Below are positions 33,532 to 41,443 of a DNA stretch of 64,000 bases, piece after piece. The notes under the pieces are model-generated. The model saw only the letters and a list, made by a program, of their open reading frames with translations. It searched no databases and was not told the DNA's origin. Position 1 is the stretch's first letter, and each line of letters opens with the position of its first letter. The position numbers and the translations under genes were made by a program. The stretch covers positions 186,001-250,000 of the forward strand of contig JACKAO010000001.1 of NCBI GenBank assembly GCA_020635035.1, in the 5' to 3' direction. This DNA comes from Calditrichia bacterium (GTDB lineage Bacteria; Calditrichota; Calditrichia; Calditrichales; J004).

Positions 33532-34287
33532 ATGTCACGAGCTTATAGAATACTCTTGTATATATTTGTTTTTTCCGGACTATTTCATCAAATAATAAAT
33601 GCCCAGGAAGCAGACTCGTTGCTTTTCTCACAAGATACAATAAAAAATGTAAATCCATATCAAGTAATGTTGCGTTCCGCGCTTATTCCCGGTACAGGGC
33701 AGATAGCTCAGGAAAGGTTGTGGGAAGCAGCATTTTTTTACGGGCTTACAGTAACGTATTATTATCGTGCAGCCTATCATTTTCATCGTTTCAATGTTAC
33801 AGGAAACAAAGCACCGCTGAATAAAGCACGAAGTGATCTGAGTATTGCTGTCTTTACACATTTATTAAATATCGCCGATGCTTATGATTCGGCTTTTAAT
33901 GAAAAGACACCAGGCTGGCAGGGAGCATTATTCAGCGACACCCCAATTAAATCGCCATGGGGAGCATCGCTAAGATCTGCGTTTTTTCCGGGTTGGGGCC
34001 AATTTTATAATGAAAGTTATGTGAAATCCGTCTTCTATTTTGGCCTGGTTTCGGTCGTAGGTTACCAGGTGCACTGGTTTTCTGAAAAATATAATGAAAC
34101 AGGTTTGGAAAAATATAAAGATAACCGTTCCAGGTATAGTTGGTATCTTGGGTTAACTTATCTTTTAATGCTGATGGATGCTCATGTAGATGCCAATCTT
34201 TACAAATTTGATGAAGCAATAAAGCTCGCAGTCGTTCCCGATCTTTATACAAAAAATTTGCTAATTAACATTCAGGTACCATTTTAA
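33532..34287 (+). CDS. DUF5683-like membrane protein with duplicated motif
   Basis: The 251-residue protein has a signal peptide (ILLYIFVFSGLFHQIINAQ) and two copies of the same module: VMLRSALIPGTGQIAQERLW near residue 45 and ASLRSAFFPGWGQFYNESYVKSVFYFG near residue 145. Each is followed by hydrophobic, probably membrane-associated helices (FFYGLTVTYYYRAAYHFHRF; FGLVSVVGYQVHW; WYLGLTYLLMLMDAHVDA). The pattern fits DUF5683 proteins common in the FCB group, function unknown. It is nine bases after ridA and immediately before the YfiM-like gene, so the three may be cotranscribed. Confidence 0.75.
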   Translation: MSRAYRILLYIFVFSGLFHQIINAQEADSLLFSQDTIKNVNPYQVMLRSALIPGTGQIAQERLWEAAFFYGLTVTYYYRAAYHFHRFNVTGNKAPLNKARSDLSIAVFTHLLNIADAYDSAFNEKTPGWQGALFSDTPIKSPWGASLRSAFFPGWGQFYNESYVKSVFYFGLVSVVGYQVHWFSEKYNETGLEKYKDNRSRYSWYLGLTYLLMLMDAHVDANLYKFDEAIKLAVVPDLYTKNLLINIQVPF

Positions 34288-34668
34288 ATGACATTAAAAC
34301 TTCTTTTTGTATTTATTGCTTTATCAGCTGTTCTGAATGCAGCAGAATACAAGACATTTTCCACGGATTCTTTACAGAGCAATTTATTCCCAGAAAATGA
34401 AATAGAAAAATCAGATTTTTGGTTTGGACGTGATAAAGGTTTGCACTTTGCCGGGAGTTTTATACTTACCGGGATAGCCAGCCAGTCTCTAAAACACTTT
34501 TCTAAAACGAGTGCAAATAAAAGTATCGTCGTCGGAGTATCTTTCACTTTCAGTATAGGATTAACCAAAGAAATCTTTGACGGGCAGAAAGAGAATAATA
34601 TCTTTTCTTATAAAGATTTAACAGCCGATGCGTTGGGTATTCTGGTGGGATTTTTTGTGTTCAGATAA
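34288..34668 (+). CDS. YfiM/DUF2279-like small envelope protein
   Basis: The 126-residue protein has an N-terminal hydrophobic signal-like segment (LKLLFVFIALSAVLNAAEY) and a short domain with DKGLHFAGSFILTGIASQSL near residues 49-68, and SFTFSIGLTKEIFDG and SYKDLTADALGILVGFFVF near the end. The DKxxHF...GxxKE...D.xAN/D pattern matches the YfiM/DUF2279 lipoprotein family, whose function is unknown. There is no lipobox cysteine. The start codon directly follows the previous stop codon. Confidence 0.75.
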   Translation: MTLKLLFVFIALSAVLNAAEYKTFSTDSLQSNLFPENEIEKSDFWFGRDKGLHFAGSFILTGIASQSLKHFSKTSANKSIVVGVSFTFSIGLTKEIFDGQKENNIFSYKDLTADALGILVGFFVFR

Positions 34669-34687
34669 ATTGATTGTCTCAACAATA

Positions 34688-34709
34688 ATTTTTAGCCAAT
34701 TTTTAGCCA
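34688..34709 (+). repeat. 11-base tandem duplication upstream of purF
   Basis: ATTTTTAGCCA occurs twice back to back (34688-34698 and 34699-34709). Directly after it, GCCAA (34706-34710) and TTGGC (34720-34724) can pair around a 9-base loop and are followed by a short T-run. The element lies 48-69 bases before the purF start. It may be an operator or part of a terminator for the preceding gene; I cannot decide which. Confidence 0.5.
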
Positions 34710-34756
34710 AATGATTATATTGGCGCTTTTTAACAAAAGGATATTTTGTAAAATAT

Positions 34757-36148
34757 ATGAATGATATTTTAGATAAACCCGATGAATTTTGTGGTGTTGT
34801 AGGAATATACGGAACAACAGATGCCGCTGTAAATGCCTATCTTTGTTTGCATGCACTGCAACACAGAGGTCAGGAAAGTGCCGGTATTGCTGCAAGTGAT
34901 GGAATAAATGTAACAAAAAAATTAGGAATGGGCCTGGTTTCTGACATCTTTAATGAACAGAATATTAAAGATTTAAAAGGACACATAGCAATTGGCCATA
35001 ATCGCTATTCGACCACAGGTGCTTCAGCTGCTTTAAATATGCAGCCAATAGTGATAAAACATCGTGATGGGATTTTAGGAATTGGACATAATGGCAACCT
35101 TTGTAACTCCGTTTCTTTAAAACGTGCCCTTGAAGATCGCGGTTCTATTTTTCAGACAACCACAGACAGCGAAGTTATTTTACACTTGATTGCAAAATCG
35201 CTTGAAAAAACAATTGTTGATAAAATTAAAGATGCTGCAAGACAGATTAAGGGTGCCTTTAGTTTAGTCTTTTTAACCAGAAAAAAACTTATCGTGTTAA
35301 GGGATCCCCATGGCTTTAGACCGTTGGCTTTGGGAAAATTAGGTGATGCTTTTATTGTTGCATCCGAAACAAGTGCTTTTGATCTGATTGGCGCTACTTA
35401 CCTGCGTGATGTGGAATGCGGTGAGATGATCGTATTTGATGAAAAAGGTATGAAATCTTACCATCCTTTTGAAAAAACTGATCCTGCACATTGTATTTTT
35501 GAGTTTGTTTATTTTTCCAGGCCGGATAGTCAGATATTTGGAGAGTATGTCGACAAAACGCGTCGCAAATTAGGCAAAAACCTGGCATTGGAAAGCGACA
35601 TTGATGCGGATATTGTAATCTCAGTGCCGGACAGCAGCAATACCACAGCTTTAGGTTATTCCGCTCGCAGCAGCGCTAAATATGAAATCGGGTTGATACG
35701 AAACCATTATGTTGGGCGCACTTTTATAAAACCGACACAGGCAATTCGTACATCAAGCGTGCGGTTAAAATTTAACACTGTTGGTGGTGTACTAAAAGAC
35801 AGACGCGTAGTTATTGTTGATGATTCAATCGTTAGAGGGACAACAATTAAACAGCTTGTGCAGGCTGTCCGGCTGGCAGGTGCAAAAGAAGTACATGTGC
35901 GAATCAGTTCTCCGCCAATAAAAAATCCTTGTTTTTACGGAATGAACTTTCCAACACATGAAGAACTGATAGCTAATAATAGAACTGTGCAAGAAATTTG
36001 CGACTATCTTGGTGCCGATTCTTTGAAATATCTTTCATTAAAAGGAATGATTGACGCTATGCCGCAGGAAGGCGGCCAAAAATATTGTACAGCTTGTTTT
36101 AGCGGAAAATATCCCGTTGAAGTAGATGATCTGCAATCCGATTCGTAA
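34757..36148 (+). CDS. purF: Amidophosphoribosyltransferase PurF, Fe-S-containing type
   Basis: PurF commits PRPP to purine synthesis by transferring glutamine amide nitrogen. The 463-residue protein has a short propeptide (11 residues) before the nucleophile Cys12 in EFCGVVGIYG, the N-terminal glutaminase domain (LQHRGQESAGI, HNRYSTTG, GHNGNL) and the phosphoribosyltransferase domain with VVIVDDSIVRGTT (PRPP loop). Cys246, Cys392, Cys444 and Cys447 (CIFEF, NPCFYG, YCTAC) align with the four cysteines that bind a 4Fe-4S cluster in Bacillus subtilis PurF, so this is the Fe-S, processed type rather than the E. coli type. Confidence 0.96.
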   Translation: MNDILDKPDEFCGVVGIYGTTDAAVNAYLCLHALQHRGQESAGIAASDGINVTKKLGMGLVSDIFNEQNIKDLKGHIAIGHNRYSTTGASAALNMQPIVIKHRDGILGIGHNGNLCNSVSLKRALEDRGSIFQTTTDSEVILHLIAKSLEKTIVDKIKDAARQIKGAFSLVFLTRKKLIVLRDPHGFRPLALGKLGDAFIVASETSAFDLIGATYLRDVECGEMIVFDEKGMKSYHPFEKTDPAHCIFEFVYFSRPDSQIFGEYVDKTRRKLGKNLALESDIDADIVISVPDSSNTTALGYSARSSAKYEIGLIRNHYVGRTFIKPTQAIRTSSVRLKFNTVGGVLKDRRVVIVDDSIVRGTTIKQLVQAVRLAGAKEVHVRISSPPIKNPCFYGMNFPTHEELIANNRTVQEICDYLGADSLKYLSLKGMIDAMPQEGGQKYCTACFSGKYPVEVDDLQSDS

Positions 36149-36163
36149 CGAGGTCTTTGCCCT

Positions 36164-37102
36164 TTGTTAAAATCGTTTGATTACTTTTTTGTCCTTAGGC
36201 CGATGTTGTTTTTTCCAGGTTGGTCAACGTTAATTGCCGGATACTTAATTCATTCTAAATCTGATTTATATTTTACATTTGCTCAAATCAGAAGTATTGA
36301 TTACCTGGAATTAACTGGATTATTAATTCTTTTTGCAGCTGCTATGGGTGGTTCTTTTCTTCTTAATCAACTACAAGACATTGAATCAGACCTGAAAAAT
36401 AAAAAATTGTTTTTACTCTCTGAAAAATACATCAGTCCCAAAGCCGCCTGGATTGAAACTTTAATTTTGCTGGTAATTGCTTTAATTTTCGCATACAAGA
36501 TTGGAACGTTTGTTTTGGCGTCAACGGCTCTTTTTATTTTCATTACAGGATATGCTTATAATTTTAAACCGCTGCAGTTAAAAAATTTTCCGATAGGGAG
36601 TCTTATTGCCAATGCAATTATGGGTTGGCTGGCATTTGCTTTGGGCTGGTTTACGGTGAACGAAGATTTGACTAGCTTTTTGAAAGACAGTCTTCCTTAC
36701 TTGCTTTTTAACACTTCTTTGTATTTATTCACAACCTTGCCGGATATAAAAGGTGATAGAATATCAAAAAAGAAAACTCTGGCTGTCATTTATGGAATAA
36801 AACCTGTTATTAACCTGGCTGCATTATTGTATCTGTTAAGTATTGCAGGTGCTTTCTATGCAAAGGATTATTGGGCTTTAATGTTCATACTCCCTGCGTT
36901 GCCGTTTTATTTGTTTACTTTAGCAGATAAACGTGTGGAACTGACTACGAAAACAACAAAATTTGCCATTCTTTTTTTTGCTGTTGCAGTGTGCCTTAAA
37001 ATACCTTTTTATTTTGTATTAATGATTACTATGTTTATGGCCACAAGATGGTATTTTCAAAAAAGATTTAACTATGATTATCCAAATTTTAAAGGTGAGT
37101 AA
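36164..37102 (+). CDS. UbiA-family prenyltransferase
   Basis: The 312-residue protein is an integral membrane prenyltransferase with about eight hydrophobic segments. The first aspartate-rich motif is visible as NQLQDIESD near residue 69, matching NxxxDxxxD, and a second region LPDIKGDRISKKKTLAV near residue 190 matches the DxxxD-type motif. The start is TTG 36164 with a CGAGG site 10 bases upstream. Such enzymes attach prenyl chains in quinone, chlorophyll, heme or lipid synthesis; the substrate cannot be read. Menaquinone synthesis would fit the presence of MqnA in the window, but this protein does not look like a canonical MenA. Confidence 0.85.
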   Translation: MLKSFDYFFVLRPMLFFPGWSTLIAGYLIHSKSDLYFTFAQIRSIDYLELTGLLILFAAAMGGSFLLNQLQDIESDLKNKKLFLLSEKYISPKAAWIETLILLVIALIFAYKIGTFVLASTALFIFITGYAYNFKPLQLKNFPIGSLIANAIMGWLAFALGWFTVNEDLTSFLKDSLPYLLFNTSLYLFTTLPDIKGDRISKKKTLAVIYGIKPVINLAALLYLLSIAGAFYAKDYWALMFILPALPFYLFTLADKRVELTTKTTKFAILFFAVAVCLKIPFYFVLMITMFMATRWYFQKRFNYDYPNFKGE

Positions 37103-37105
37103 TAC

Positions 37106-38011
37106 ATGTTTGGTAAAATAAAAAGCGGGTTAACCAAAACCCGGGAAGGTGTTTTCTCAAAGATTAACAGGCTTGTTACCGGAAAACGAAAAATTGATGA
37201 AGAGCTTTTGGAAGAATTAGAGGAGCTGCTTATTAGCGGAGATGTTGGAGTTGAAACATCCATACATATCCTGGATAATATCAGAACGCGGGTAAAAAAA
37301 GAGAAGTATCAGACATCTGAAGAACTTGATTCTCTGATTCTGGATGAAGTAAAAAGACTGTTGGATTTTGATCCCCTTAATTTACCACCAACCAAACCGT
37401 GTGTTATTCTTGTTGTCGGGGTTAATGGCACCGGTAAAACAACATCGATTGCCAAACTGACAAACTACTATAAAAAGCAAGGCAAAACCGTGCTTTTAGC
37501 CGCAGCAGATACGTTCCGGGCAGCGGCTATAGAACAGCTCGTGACTTGGGGAGAAAGACTGGATACAGATGTAATAAAACACCATGCAAACTCTGATCCG
37601 GCAGCGGTTGTTTTTGATGCATGTTCTGCTGCATTGTCCCGCAAAACGGATGTTTTGATTATTGATACGGCAGGAAGATTGCATACAAAAGTAAACCTGA
37701 TGAGTGAACTTGAAAAAATCTACAGGATTATCCAGCGGCAGATTCCGGATGCCCCGCATGAAACAATTTTGGTAATCGATGCCGGAAACGGGCAAAATGC
37801 TATTAATCAGGCAAAAGAATTTATTAAGGCATCAAAAGCAAACTCAATTTTCCTGACAAAGCTTGATGGCACTGCGAAAGGCGGGGTAGTTCTTGGGATT
37901 AAAAGAGAGCTGGGAATACCTGTTCGTTATATTGGTGTGGGAGAGAAAGCAGATGATATGGAGCTTTTTGACCCGGTAGAATTTGTAGAAGGATTATTTG
38001 AAAAAAAATGA
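37106..38011 (+). CDS. ftsY: Signal recognition particle receptor FtsY
   Basis: FtsY is the SRP-receptor GTPase that delivers nascent membrane proteins to the translocon. The 301-residue protein has a short N-domain (GKIKSGLTKTREGVFSKI, DEELLEELEELLISGDVG) and the G-domain: G1 GVNGTGKTTSIAKL near residue 105, DTFRAAAIEQL, DTAGRLHTKVNLM, TKLDGTAKGG and GVGEKADDMELFDP. The acidic A-domain found in E. coli FtsY is absent, as in many bacteria. It begins 3 bases after the prenyltransferase and overlaps the rimO start by 4 bases (ATGA). Confidence 0.97.
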   Translation: MFGKIKSGLTKTREGVFSKINRLVTGKRKIDEELLEELEELLISGDVGVETSIHILDNIRTRVKKEKYQTSEELDSLILDEVKRLLDFDPLNLPPTKPCVILVVGVNGTGKTTSIAKLTNYYKKQGKTVLLAAADTFRAAAIEQLVTWGERLDTDVIKHHANSDPAAVVFDACSAALSRKTDVLIIDTAGRLHTKVNLMSELEKIYRIIQRQIPDAPHETILVIDAGNGQNAINQAKEFIKASKANSIFLTKLDGTAKGGVVLGIKRELGIPVRYIGVGEKADDMELFDPVEFVEGLFEKK

Positions 38012-39312
38012 AGAGAGTACATATAACTACTTTAGGCTGTTCTAAAAATACAGTTGATTCTGAAGTGTTAATGGGGCAATTACTTGCTAATAAGTTTGAA
38101 GTTGTTGATATCCCTGAAGAATCGGATGTGATCATAATTAATACCTGTGGATTTATTCAAAGCGCTAAGGAAGAATCAATCCAGGCAATAATGGAAGCTA
38201 TCGAATTAAAGCAGAAAGATCCTGCAAAAAAGGTTTTTGTAGCAGGTTGTCTGTCCCAACGTTATAAACCGGAGATAGAAAAAGAAATTCCTGAAGTTGA
38301 CGCTATTTTTGGAACAGAAGATTACCGTTCTATTTTGAATGCACTTGGTAAAAAGCACGCAGCCGTGGATAATATTCACAGGATGCGTAAAGTAAGCACA
38401 CCCAGGCATTACGCCTATTTGAAGATATCGGAAGGATGTAACCATACCTGTGCTTTCTGTGCAATACCGCTTATTCGGGGAAAGCACCGCAGTCGCCCTA
38501 TGGAAACACTGGTTGAAGAAAGCAAAAAACTGGCAGATAACGGAGCAAAAGAATTAATTCTTGTTTCCCAGGATACTTCATATTATGGTAAGGATCTTTA
38601 TGGCCGCCAGTCAATCATGGATCTTCTGGAAAATCTTGAAAAAATAGATGGAATAGAATGGATACGGGTACTGTACTGGTATCCTACAAATTTTCCAAAA
38701 GCAGTCATCCCGCTGATGAAGAACAGTTCCAAAATTTTACCTTACATCGATATGCCTATTCAGCATATCAGTGAGAAAATGTTGCGGTTAATGCGTAGAG
38801 GAGATACAAGAAAATCATTAGATGGTTTGTTTGAAATGTTCAGATCAGAGATACCTGACATTGCTTTGAGAACAACACTGATTCTTGGACATCCGGGAGA
38901 ACAGCAGGAAGATTTTGACGAACTGCATGAATACATAAATAAAATACAATTTGACAGGCTGGGAACTTTTACCTATTCCGATGAAGAAAGTACAAGGGCA
39001 TTTGATCTGCTGGAAAAAGTGGATGAAGAAATCGCTTTACAGCGTCAGGGTATCCTTATGGAATCACAAAAAAATATTTCTTTTGAGCAGAATCAAAAAT
39101 ATATTGGAAAGACCTTAACTGTACTCATTGATGATTTTGATATTAATACAGCAACATATTATGGCAGAAGCTTCAGAGATGCTCCGGAAATTGATAATGA
39201 AGTAATAATACCACAAAATCCGGTTTTAAAAATTGAACCGGGTGATTTTGCCCGTGTTTATATAAATGATGCAGCTGAATATGAATTATACGGTACATTC
39301 CTGGCTGACTAA
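38008..39312 (+). CDS. rimO: Ribosomal protein S12 methylthiotransferase RimO
   Basis: RimO methylthiolates an aspartate of ribosomal protein S12. The 434-residue protein has the N-terminal UPF0004 domain with three cysteines (LGCSKNTVDSE, NTCGFI, AGCLSQRY) binding one 4Fe-4S cluster, the radical-SAM motif CNHTCAFCAIP near residue 148 binding the second, SQDTSYYGKDLYG near residue 190 and a C-terminal TRAM domain (about 370-434). The SQDT and Gly-rich spacing favour RimO over the tRNA enzyme MiaB. It is translationally coupled to ftsY by ATGA overlap. Confidence 0.95.
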   Translation: MKRVHITTLGCSKNTVDSEVLMGQLLANKFEVVDIPEESDVIIINTCGFIQSAKEESIQAIMEAIELKQKDPAKKVFVAGCLSQRYKPEIEKEIPEVDAIFGTEDYRSILNALGKKHAAVDNIHRMRKVSTPRHYAYLKISEGCNHTCAFCAIPLIRGKHRSRPMETLVEESKKLADNGAKELILVSQDTSYYGKDLYGRQSIMDLLENLEKIDGIEWIRVLYWYPTNFPKAVIPLMKNSSKILPYIDMPIQHISEKMLRLMRRGDTRKSLDGLFEMFRSEIPDIALRTTLILGHPGEQQEDFDELHEYINKIQFDRLGTFTYSDEESTRAFDLLEKVDEEIALQRQGILMESQKNISFEQNQKYIGKTLTVLIDDFDINTATYYGRSFRDAPEIDNEVIIPQNPVLKIEPGDFARVYINDAAEYELYGTFLAD

Positions 39313-39343
39313 CAGCCAACATCTAAAAAGAAGGACAATTTAT

Positions 39344-40627
39344 ATGATTAAGGCGTCAATCTTCAGAGCTGTTTTGCTATGTTTAAGCATTGTGACTTTT
39401 TTGCATTCACAATATTTTGAAGAATCCAAATACAGCGGAGTGGGGTTGCCTTTTTTTGAATTGTCATTAAACCGTCAATTTGATAGTGATTATAATACTT
39501 CCCGTTTGCTTGTTTTTGCCCAGGTAGTTTATGACGATTTAACTTTTCTTAAGTCTGATACAAGTGGTTATTATTCAGAACTGGAATGGCTTGTTGCCGT
39601 TTATGATGATGATGAAAAACTAATATTTTCACGCACAATCAGTGATAACATTCATTTAAAAAACTATAAAGAAACAAACAGTCGCGATTTGACGGCCAGC
39701 CTGAAAACAGACCTGGCATTAAAAGAAGGGGAATACCAGATTCTTGTTCGCGCTGTTGACTTAAATACCAACCAAAGTGCACAACGTCGTATTGAAATCG
39801 AAATCCCTGAATACTACGATGAAGATATTTCACTTAGTGATATTATGTTTTTAAAATCAGTAGTTTATGATAGTAGTGGACGCATTGTTGATTATGATCC
39901 AATATTAAGTAATAATTTTACTGTTAAAAAAGGATACTTCTATATTTATTTTAATGTTTACTCAAAAACAATAGATAAAAATGCACAAATTGATTACAGT
40001 TTTAAAAATAGTGAAAAGAAGGTGGAATTCGATACAGTAACAACAAAAGCTGTTAAATCTCATATTACATCTCATATTCTTAAAGTAGATAAAAACATAT
40101 TTAATGATAATACCTACAATCTCAATATCAGTGTTGATATTGATGGCAATGATGCAGAAACATCAAAAGTTTTGACCTTCTATTGGAAGCTGGTGCCTAA
40201 TACTGCGACAGATATCGATTTAGCATTGAACCAGATGGTTTATATTCTTCAACCGGACAGTCTCAGTTATTACCTGGATGCCGATTTAAAAAGTAAGCAG
40301 GAATTTTTTAAGCGCTTTTGGAAGGAACGCGATCCGAATCCTGATACAAAGAAGAATGAACTTATGGATGAATATTTCAAGCGCATAAATTATGCCAATG
40401 AAAATTATTCCGGGCTGGCAACGGATGGATGGCTGACTGATCGTGGACGCATTCTGATAAAATTTGGACCGCCAGATGATATTGAGCGTCATCCTTTTGA
40501 ATTAGAAACACGACCATATGAAATCTGGCGCTATTACTCTCTCAGAAAAGTATTTCTCTTTCAGGATTATACCGGCTTTGGTGATTTCAGGCTTCATCCT
40601 GATTATATAAACGTGGAATATCAATAA
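39344..40627 (+). CDS. GWxTD-domain exported protein
   Basis: The 427-residue protein has a signal peptide (ASIFRAVLLCLSIVTFLHSQ) and a long beta-rich, Ig-like N-terminal part, followed by a C-terminal GWxTD domain: RFWKERDPNPDTKKNELMDEYFKRINYAN near residues 330-355 and DGWLTDRGRILIKFGPPDDIERHPF near residues 375-398. GWxTD proteins are common in FCB-group genomes; their function is not established. I chose ATG 39344, which has an AAGAAGGA site at about 39328-39335, over an upstream in-frame start at 39266 that lies inside rimO. It is the last gene of this run. Confidence 0.88.
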   Translation: MIKASIFRAVLLCLSIVTFLHSQYFEESKYSGVGLPFFELSLNRQFDSDYNTSRLLVFAQVVYDDLTFLKSDTSGYYSELEWLVAVYDDDEKLIFSRTISDNIHLKNYKETNSRDLTASLKTDLALKEGEYQILVRAVDLNTNQSAQRRIEIEIPEYYDEDISLSDIMFLKSVVYDSSGRIVDYDPILSNNFTVKKGYFYIYFNVYSKTIDKNAQIDYSFKNSEKKVEFDTVTTKAVKSHITSHILKVDKNIFNDNTYNLNISVDIDGNDAETSKVLTFYWKLVPNTATDIDLALNQMVYILQPDSLSYYLDADLKSKQEFFKRFWKERDPNPDTKKNELMDEYFKRINYANENYSGLATDGWLTDRGRILIKFGPPDDIERHPFELETRPYEIWRYYSLRKVFLFQDYTGFGDFRLHPDYINVEYQ

Positions 40628-40662
40628 AATCCCTGCCGGACAGCACAATTAGCAATATTTTG

Positions 40663-40678
40663 AATTTCACGTGATAAA
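40663..40678. other. parS-like word in intergenic region
   Basis: AATTTCACGTGATAAA contains the full TTTCACGTGA core of the ParB consensus and matches 12 of 16 positions. It lies in the gap between the GWxTD gene and the response regulator, about 8 kb from the origin. It could equally be a regulatory palindrome of the two-component operon. Confidence 0.25.
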
Positions 40679-40729
40679 CTTGTGACAGGTTTTAATTATT
40701 CTTGCCCTTTCAAATCATAAGGAATTATC

Positions 40730-41443
40730 ATGGATAAGAAAGTTCTGATTATTGAAGATGATCCCGATATTGCTGATCTTCTCGAACTGCATATTAAAGA
40801 TCTCAACTTAAATCTGGACAGAGCCGAAGATGGTGAATACGGTCTTGAAAAAGCTCTTGAAAATGACTATCAGCTTATCATTCTGGATATAATGCTTCCC
40901 AAGCTTAATGGAATGGATGTCTGTAAAAAAATACGCGAAAAGAAAAAAACACTGCCTATTTTAATGCTTACTGCTAAATCTGAAGAGTTTGACAAGGTTT
41001 TAGGATTGGAATTAGGTGCGGATGATTATTTAACAAAACCTTTCAGTATCAGGGAATTGATTGCCCGAATAAAAGCTATCATCCGACGTGTAAATGCTGT
41101 AAAAGAAGAACAAAGTTCTGATGAAGCAAAAGAGTTTACATTTGGTGATCTTAATATCAATATGGAAAAAAGGCGCGTTGTTCTTAAGAATGAAAGCATT
41201 GACCTTACTGCAAAAGAATTTGATTTACTTGCGTTATTTGCATCAAATCCGGGAAAAGCGTACACTCGCGAGAACTTGCTTAATATTGTCTGGGGGTATC
41301 AGTTCAGCGGATATGAACACACTGTAAATTCGCACATAAACCGTCTTCGTGCCAAAATAGAAGACGATCCGTCACAACCAAAATATATCATTACAGTGTG
41401 GGGTATTGGTTATAAATTTGCAGAGTACGAGGATTTTGAATAA
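40730..41443 (+). CDS. OmpR/PhoB-family response regulator
   Basis: The 237-residue protein has a receiver domain (residues about 3-118; VLIIEDDPDIADLLE, phosphoacceptor in LIILDIMLPKLNG, MLTAKS, GADDYLTKPFS) and a C-terminal winged-helix DNA-binding domain (about 138-235; LTAKEFDLLALFASNPGKAYTRENLL, HTVNSHINRLRAKIE, TVWGIGYKF). Its stop overlaps the kinase start by one base (TAATG), so the two form a standard two-component pair. The 102-base upstream gap contains a TTTCACGTGA word, which may be an operator. Confidence 0.96.
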   Translation: MDKKVLIIEDDPDIADLLELHIKDLNLNLDRAEDGEYGLEKALENDYQLIILDIMLPKLNGMDVCKKIREKKKTLPILMLTAKSEEFDKVLGLELGADDYLTKPFSIRELIARIKAIIRRVNAVKEEQSSDEAKEFTFGDLNINMEKRRVVLKNESIDLTAKEFDLLALFASNPGKAYTRENLLNIVWGYQFSGYEHTVNSHINRLRAKIEDDPSQPKYIITVWGIGYKFAEYEDFE

